A stretch of 64,000 bases of DNA from Sepioteuthis lessoniana (taxonomy: Eukaryota; Mollusca; Cephalopoda; Myopsida; Loliginidae). The notes under the pieces were generated by a model. It did no database searches and was not told the DNA's origin. It saw only the letters and a program-made list of their open reading frames with translations. A program made the translations under genes and the position numbers. Where the stretch lies: positions 10,001 to 74,000 of the forward strand of contig CAUZXS010000231.1 in assembly GCA_963585895.1 (NCBI GenBank), written 5' to 3'. Numbering within the stretch: position 1 is the first letter of the stretch; every line of letters starts with the position of its first letter. Positions 53,201-61,546 of the stretch are shown here, piece by piece.

Positions 53201-56200
53201 GGTCTTCTAAGGAAAAGAAACAAAACAAAATTGAGAATAGAGTTATGTAGTTTTTTTTTGTTATTAACGTCCGTTACAGCCTCTCTCTGACTAACGTTTT
53301 GGGCGGTGGGTATGACACTTAGCTTTTTAGAAACAAAAAGCCGAGAGCAGAGTTATGTAGGTTTTTTTTGTTATTAACGTCTGTTACAGCCTTTCTCTGA
53401 CTAATGTTTTGGGCGGTGGGTATGACACTTAGCTTTTTAGCCTAAGTGAAACAAACCTTAAAATTTTTCTAATCACTGGTTATGATTGGTGTATTTTACT
53501 GGTTTTAAAATCTTATCGTTTCCCTAAATACGTTTTCTGACAAAGATCCTCTGATGAGTGTCAGAAAGAAAGAGGCCTCTTCGGATCAATAAAAGAATTT
53601 AAAATGAATCTGCTATTTTTGGTGTTATTAATGTTTGATTCTACTAAATATCTATTTCTATTTTTTTCCATTTTTCTTTCAGTCCAATTGGTACCACAAA
53701 TGAAGAAATGACCCCTTGTGGCAATAACCTGACAAGCACGCCTCTGAAATCAAGAAACCAGCCTAACCACGTATCACATCCCGATCTGTCCCCAGTTGGG
53801 AAGTCATCATTAACTCGACGGCAAATCATGAACATCAATAAAAAGAATCATAAAGGTATGAGACTTTGACAATTTTGGAAAAAAAAAACCCAAATAAATT
53901 CATCTCAATCTGTCAGGGTGTTTCAAGATCTTAATCCTTTGAACAAGTTAGCCCAACATTTTCGGCTGAGCACTATTTTTACAAAACATTTTAAGTTTGA
54001 TATTTTGTCCTACTGAAATCAAACTTGTGGATCATAAAAAAGTCAAAGGTGAGCAAGAGAAGTCAAGTATGGCAGACCACATCTCGAGAAAGGTGAATAC
54101 TATACTCCCTGGGATGAAGTCAAAAGGGAAATGTTATTGGAAAGTGAGAAAAATCTATAAAGTAGCTCACATCAGATAACAGAGAAATGTACAGGTGTCT
54201 CAAAATAGATGCAACCCATTAATATGATAATGATTTATTACTGAAATAAGCACACTCATGTAGAATACATCTTGTAAAAAATGCCCCCTTTGAACTCGAC
54301 ATCAAATCAATGTTTTTCTTTTAATTGTTATTATATCATCTTCCAGGACATGCAATCTTTTTTGAGTTTCTTGTCTCAGTAATAAATCATTATCATATTA
54401 ATGGGTTGTATCTATTTTGAGACAGTTTTGAATGATTTTGTCTCCAAATAATATTGATGCAAAATATTTTTTTCTCTCTTGTCTGAGGCATTGTGATTGA
54501 GAATTAATAGTAGGTTATTTTCAAATCTGAAACAAAAAAAAACAAACTTTATTATTAGTAGAGTTATTAGCAGTCACATGGATCCCATGTAGATTGAAAT
54601 ACAGAACAGCAATAAAGTCGAAATTATAGATAGGGAATGCTGTTGGAAAGTGAGAAAGCTCAAGGAATCAGTACATATGTAGATACCAGAAAAAGTTAGT
54701 TAGACCAGCATGGAATTCAACTTTATCCTTATCCTACAATGGAAAGTTATGATTTTCCATGATCATGTGACACGTACAATCAAAAGGCTGTAACATTTCA
54801 AGTTCTCGGCAAGATCATTTGTAATTAAGTGTACAAAAAAATCAAAGACAAATAGCCCTTTTTACCCCCCCTCCAAATCTCTGTCCGTTGAGTGATTGGT
54901 CGAAAGAAGTCAGAAAAATTTGAAATTAGAAAGACAAGGGTTAAAGGACCTAAATTGGATTTCAGTGAAAAGATCTCAAAACAACCTGTGACAATAACAT
55001 GACCAGTCCAAATGTATCATTCCGGAATTTGTAAAAAAAAAAAAAAAAAGATTAATGACAAATGTAAAAAAAAAAAAAAAAAAGTAGTGGATTAAAAAAA
55101 ATAATCTCATACTCTTGTAGTCTCTTGTAGCCTTGTTAGGGGCCAGAAATAAAGACACAAGAAAGGAATTGAGTTAAACAAATATATTAACAAAAACAGT
55201 AATATTACATATACAAATGAGAGGGTTACCAGTGAGTCTGTTCGGTCCAATTGTCAGGGCTGTCTGCTGGAATATTGACTTCTGCCTAAGAGCAGTACCT
55301 GCTATTATTTATAGCTGGGAGAGTTCATGTGTCTGTGGGTAAATTACTTAAACATAGCCTTATGCTTCATAGTCTTCCTTTATGAGGATTCATATAATAC
55401 CTAAAGAAGGTTGGAGAATGTACTGGTTGAAATTTGTTAACTACAAAAATAAGAAGTTTGTCTTAATCATTATTTGAATGTGTGCTAGTATGCATTTACC
55501 AACCCCTCTGCACGGGTCAGTTTTTTAGCTGAGTTTAACAAGTTTGAATTCAGAATTTTCCATCTCTTAGACTGGTTGCCATATCAAGGTTAAAGAGCCT
55601 AGTCTTCCCTATTATTTACCCATAGATGGCTGGAGAATAGTTGGATGTACATTTTTCCAAAGGGTATTAGTGATATATGAAATGCAATCAGCCTTGTCCA
55701 GGATTTGAACTTGTCGCCATGTCCATTTTCTATGATGATAACCCTTACACCCCAGGCACTTCCAAAATGAATATATGCATGCTAGTGTGGAAAAAAAGCA
55801 AGAGAACTATAAAGAATGCTATTTTGAACAAATCTTGGGAGCAGCACCTTACAAAACAACAGCTGTACAGCCACTTGCCTCCCATCTTACAAAACATCCC
55901 AAGTAAGATAAATAAAACTTTTGCAGCCCTGCTCAAAAGGTAAAGACAAACTCATAAGCAACATTCTCATATGGACTCCTACCTATGGACACACCAGTGT
56001 TGGCTGACCAGCAAAATCTTATACCCATCAGCTCTCTGTGCAGACACTAGATGCTGTCTAGACAACTTGCCAAGAATGATGACCAATAGGGATGTATGTA
56101 TTTACCCAAATCCTCCTCACATGCAGGATGTGACACAAGGTCAATTTTTAAGTGGAATTTAACAGCTTTGAATTCAGAGTTTTCCTTTTAAACCAGTTGC

Positions 56201-59200
56201 CATAGCAGAGTTAAAGAGCCCTGTCTGCCTTACTATTTACCCATAGCTGGAGAGAGAATAGTTGGATTCATACCTTTCCCAAAGTAATTAGCGTGATGTG
56301 AAATATAAACAGTCTTGCCCAAGATTTAAACTTGCCTTGCCATGTTCATTTTCTAAGATAGTAACCATTTCATCGTAAGCACCTCCGTCCCGATAGGGAT
56401 GTATGGTGAGAAATAGTCAAGGGAATCCATACTGCTGACATGCCTTGATGATGATACTAGTATAATTATAAGATTTGTTTATGTATACTTAATAGAACAA
56501 TACAATGAGGTATTGTATTTATAGGAGGTATTGTATTTATGTGTATTCAGTAACATGAAGAATACACCGACTGCATCTCTGCAGAAGGGTAAGACTACTC
56601 CTACGAGTGTCCTGGATATGACTCTAAACAATTGATAGTGAGGCTCTAGTAATGCTGGAGCTTTGGGGAAATGCAGAGTACCCCTACATTGCCATTACTC
56701 CCAGGTCCAATCTGGCCTGGAGTGGTAGCATCTAATAGGGTCCTATCTATGGGTCAACTTGAACTAAACTGTGTACTTATGCTAAACGGAATTGTTTGAA
56801 ATAGAACTGTTTTTGACATTTAAACTGTGTGTAAACAAAAACTGAACTTATGCTAAATAGATTTGACATCAAATAACATACAATGGTTGATATGCCATAA
56901 AACCCAACCAAACCAAATCATATATTTAATATATATGTATAAAGAGGATTTGGCATTAAATAACCTACAATGGTTGATATGCCATAAAACCCAACCCAAC
57001 CATATCATATATCTTTAATATATATGTATAAACAAGATTTGGCATTAAGTAACCTACAATGGTTGATATGCCGTTAAACCCAACCCAACCAAATCATATA
57101 TATTTAATATATATGTATAAAGAGGATTTGACATTAAATAACATACAATGGTTAATATGCCATAAAACCAAACCAAATCCTATATATTTAATATTTATAT
57201 ATTAAGAGGGTTTGGAATTAAATAATCTACAATGGTTAATATACCATAAAACACAACTAAACCAAATCATATATATTTAATATATATGTATAAAGAGGAT
57301 TTGACATTAAATAACCTACATTGGTTGATATGCCATAAAACCCAACCAAACCAAATCATATATATTTAATACATATGTATAAAGAGGATTTGACATTAAA
57401 TAACCTACAATGGTTGATATGCCATAAAACCCAACCAAACCAAATCATATATATTTAATATATATGTATAAAGAGGATTTGACATTAAATAACCTACATT
57501 GGTTGATATGCCATAAAACCCAACCAAGCAAACCATATTCTGTAACTTGATATGATTGGATGGATACAATATAATTCAATAGTCATGGAGCTTAAGTAAA
57601 TGTCATGCTTATGAAATCTTTCAACTGGTATGAGACAATGAAAAAGGTTTTAAAAATTTTTCTTTACTTTGGTGAATACCAGAATATTTCTGTGTTTGAT
57701 AAATTTTTATTATCTTGTCTTTCTAGCGTTTCCAATTGCCGTCATCATTTTTAGTAAGTTGATTAGATCACTGTCTGATATAATTTTTTTTAGTCAGAAA
57801 AACACTGAATTTGTATACAGTTTTTTTTTTGGTGGTGGTGGGGAAACCAAAAACTAACTCCCAAAACCAGGTACTCCAATCTGGCGAGAGTGGGTACTGG
57901 ACATGAAGATGGGAACTGTGCAAATAGATAATTACAAACAATCCATATATTAGAAAAATGTTCATATCCTCATAGACCACTAAAATAGACAGTGCTGTGC
58001 ATTTGATCTGTTGTTTGCAAAAACCAATCAGATGTGCAGTTGAGTGGTCTATCTTTGTCCAAATGAATAAATAGCCAAGTAATTCATGTTTTGTTTTTCC
58101 TCTAGCATAAACGGAAGAGTACATCAGAGACTGTTCTTCTCTGATAGGGTCTGCTTGGCAAGGGGAGTATGATGTTGAAAGACCTGAAACTCCCTTATGA
58201 CCCAAGCAAAGCACTTCACTGATGACACCCTCCCCTTATCACCTCAAATGTAGTAAGGTGTATATTTAAAGTGTCTTTCTAGAGGAAACTTCTAATCTTT
58301 CAAGAAGAAATATGTGGGGAGACTCCTCATGGCACAATGGCTAAAGTGCTGGACAGCAGCCATAAAATGAGTTCAAATCCCAGTCATACCATTATGTTCA
58401 CTTTCAGACTAATACTCTTAAGAACGGTGTGCACCTTTTTATCCCCCGAGTTATAGGTTAAATAGTATTACTGCCTTTCTTCTTCAAGGATGGCTTTGGC
58501 ATTAAATTACCCCTGAAGGTTTATATGTCATTAAACAAAAAACAACCCAAGCAAACTTAATATCTGGAAATATGTATGAGGTAACAAAGAAGGTTTTTTT
58601 TAAATTTACTTTGGTGAATGCCAGACACTGTGTTTGATATATTCCTATTATCTTATCTTTCTAGGGGAAACTCTACTGCACCTGGCTTGCATGAGGAATG
58701 GTGTTGATAAAGTTCGGGAACTTCTCAAAATACCAGGTAAAAATATTTGTCTTCACCCTCTGCCTAAAATCGTAAATAAATAAATTGTGAATATAGATTT
58801 GAACATACTTTGATGGATAAAAAGGGAATAAGATACAGTGGATACAAAAAGAATTATCACTTTATTCGTTTACTTAAAAATTACATTGCTTTCTTGGAGT
58901 GATGAAAAAAAAATACATCTGTTCATTTTTGTTGTCTGTGTTTCATTATAGTCTTCACTACAAGTAATAAATATAATTTAAGCATGTTCTGTTGAAGATC
59001 ACAAAGTACTTTAAAGTCATTTATAAAAATAACAACAAAAATCACCTACAAATCCCTGAAGCAATGAACATAAAAAATAAAAACCTACTATAAACAAAAT
59101 TCATACCGGACATTGGCCTAGGGGTTAGAGTGTTCGCCAATGGCCCGGGAGACCTGGGTTTAATCCCAGGTCGCGTCATACCAAAGACTCAAAAAATGGT

Positions 59201-61463
59201 ACTTGATGCCTCCTTGCTTAACACTCAGCATTATAAGGTACGGATCAAGGGTAAAGTAGAGCAATCCAGGGAAGGAGTAGCGCCCTCCCCTACACCTTGG
59301 TGTAGTAGCTATCGAAAAGGGAGCCTTCGGGTTACCCTCGACTATGGTCGCCAACTTTACTTTTTATAAACAAAATTGGCCTAGTGGGTAGAGTGTTTGC
59401 CAATGTTCCGGGAGACCTGGGTTCAATCCCAGGTCGAGCCATACCAAAGAATTTAAAAATGGTACTTGATACCTCCTTATTTAACACTCAGCAATATAAG
59501 GTACGTATTGAGGGTAAAGTGGAGCAATCCAGGGAAAGGAGTAGTGCCCTCCCCTACACTTTGGTGTACTAGCTATTGAAAAGGGAGCCCTCTGGTCACC
59601 CTCAATTATGGTCACCAGCTTTTTTATAAACAAAATAGCATTTAACACAGGTATTAACATATTAAATATATTCAATAACTAACACTGGTGCCCATCCTAT
59701 TCGAAATAGATATAAAAACTCACAGCAACAAATGAACAAACACAATCCCTGTGGATGACCTGTGAAATGGTCAAAAGCACTTGGGCTAGTATGGGGCACT
59801 TTTGTGACCACCGAAATATATAAGGCCTGTTTGATTTTGATGTGACATCACGAAAGTAGTCCATGGGGTTAGTGAAACAGTCATCATAATGTAATGAATT
59901 ATTGTAAGAAAAAATGCTTTTAGAAAACTTCTTAAAAACACATTTAAAAAAGAAAGAAGCAGGGTTGGTTTTTATACAGAACTTTATTTGATATCAATTT
60001 TTAAAAAAAATAATTGATACGAAAAAAACAAATTGTTGTTGCTGAATGCTATGTTAAAGTAAATAAATTAAATGTCATGTTACATTTCTGTAGATTTTAA
60101 AGACTGAAATTCGTTCATTTTTTTTTATGAATTTGAAAATATTTTTATAAAATCATAATCAGTATTGTTTTTATTTTGATTCCAATTATTATTCTGTAAA
60201 GTTACAATATTGTAATTATTAAGTGATTATTATTCTTATACATAATATAGCAGCAACTGAATTATTAATTAGAGAACTAATAAACAATAATTGAATAAAT
60301 AAATAAACACACAAATAAATGATAAATTCAACAAAAGATTAATGACGAAGCTGTGTACAAATAAAGAGAGAATTTTTAATGTTTACCCATTTTTTAAATT
60401 AAAATGATAAATAAAAATATATTTTTATGCATAAAACAATTTTGAAGAATTGTTAAATTATTAAAATTATTTTTTATATCTATAAAAATTTTCTTTCACA
60501 AATTTATATTGAAAATAAAAAAAAAAGTTTATTTAAAAAAAAAAGTAAGGTTTTCTGCTTTTATTAACTTTTGTAACTTTTTTAAAATGTGTTGTGAATT
60601 GCAAAGACATGAAATTAACTTCATCCTTAAAGTTTCAATTGAATTTAATAGCTTTTTAAAACAAGACTTTTTTTAATGTGTTGTAAATTATAAAGATATG
60701 AAATTAATTCAATTAAAGTTTTTTTCACGAGTAAAATAGTTCTAAAAATTGTTAGAATTAGCAGAATTATTTTTTATACCTATAAAAATGTTCCTGTATA
60801 AATCTATATCAAAAACTTATTTAAAGTTAATTAAAAAAAAAATGGCTTTACCTTTTAAAAACAACGCGAGTGATAAACGTATCTTAACTTTCTCACTAGA
60901 TTTAACTTCGTGTTGTGAATTACAAAGACATGAAATCAATTTAATCATTAAAGTTTCAATTGAATTTACTTATTTTTTGATACAAAAATGAAAAAAAAAA
61001 TTATTCACTCTGCTGAATTTGATAGTTGAAAAATTCTCTCTTTTAATTGTATGACTCCAAACATCAGATAATTCTTCATCTTTAGGAAAAGAAAACACAT
61101 GAACTTAAGAGTCGTTTTTTTAATTCCCTTTGCAATTTGGTACAATGCATCTATAAGGCATTGTACTTATTTATAAATAAATTCAATATTTAAAAGAAAA
61201 TATTGATAAATAATTTAAAAAGACTGCTGTAAAAATCTAATCCACAGCCTTCTTGAAAGTTGGACTCAAGATGATGATGTCACATGACAATTGAACCGGT
61301 CTTTTTTATATTTCGGTGGTCATAGTACTTTCTTCACCACCTCGACACAGACATAAGAAAGATAATAAGAAGACTTGAATGTCTTTACTTTAGGATCTTA
61401 AAAAGAAAATACTCCGTGGTCTTCAACAGAACAGGCTTAAATAATGACTTGCTGCCTAATTAC

Positions 61464-61546
<83 letters not shown>

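Noticed and set aside
57768-58214. 148-codon minus-strand frame as a gene
   Set aside because: No recognisable domain and no splice-supported continuation; could be a diverged retroelement scrap, so not called.
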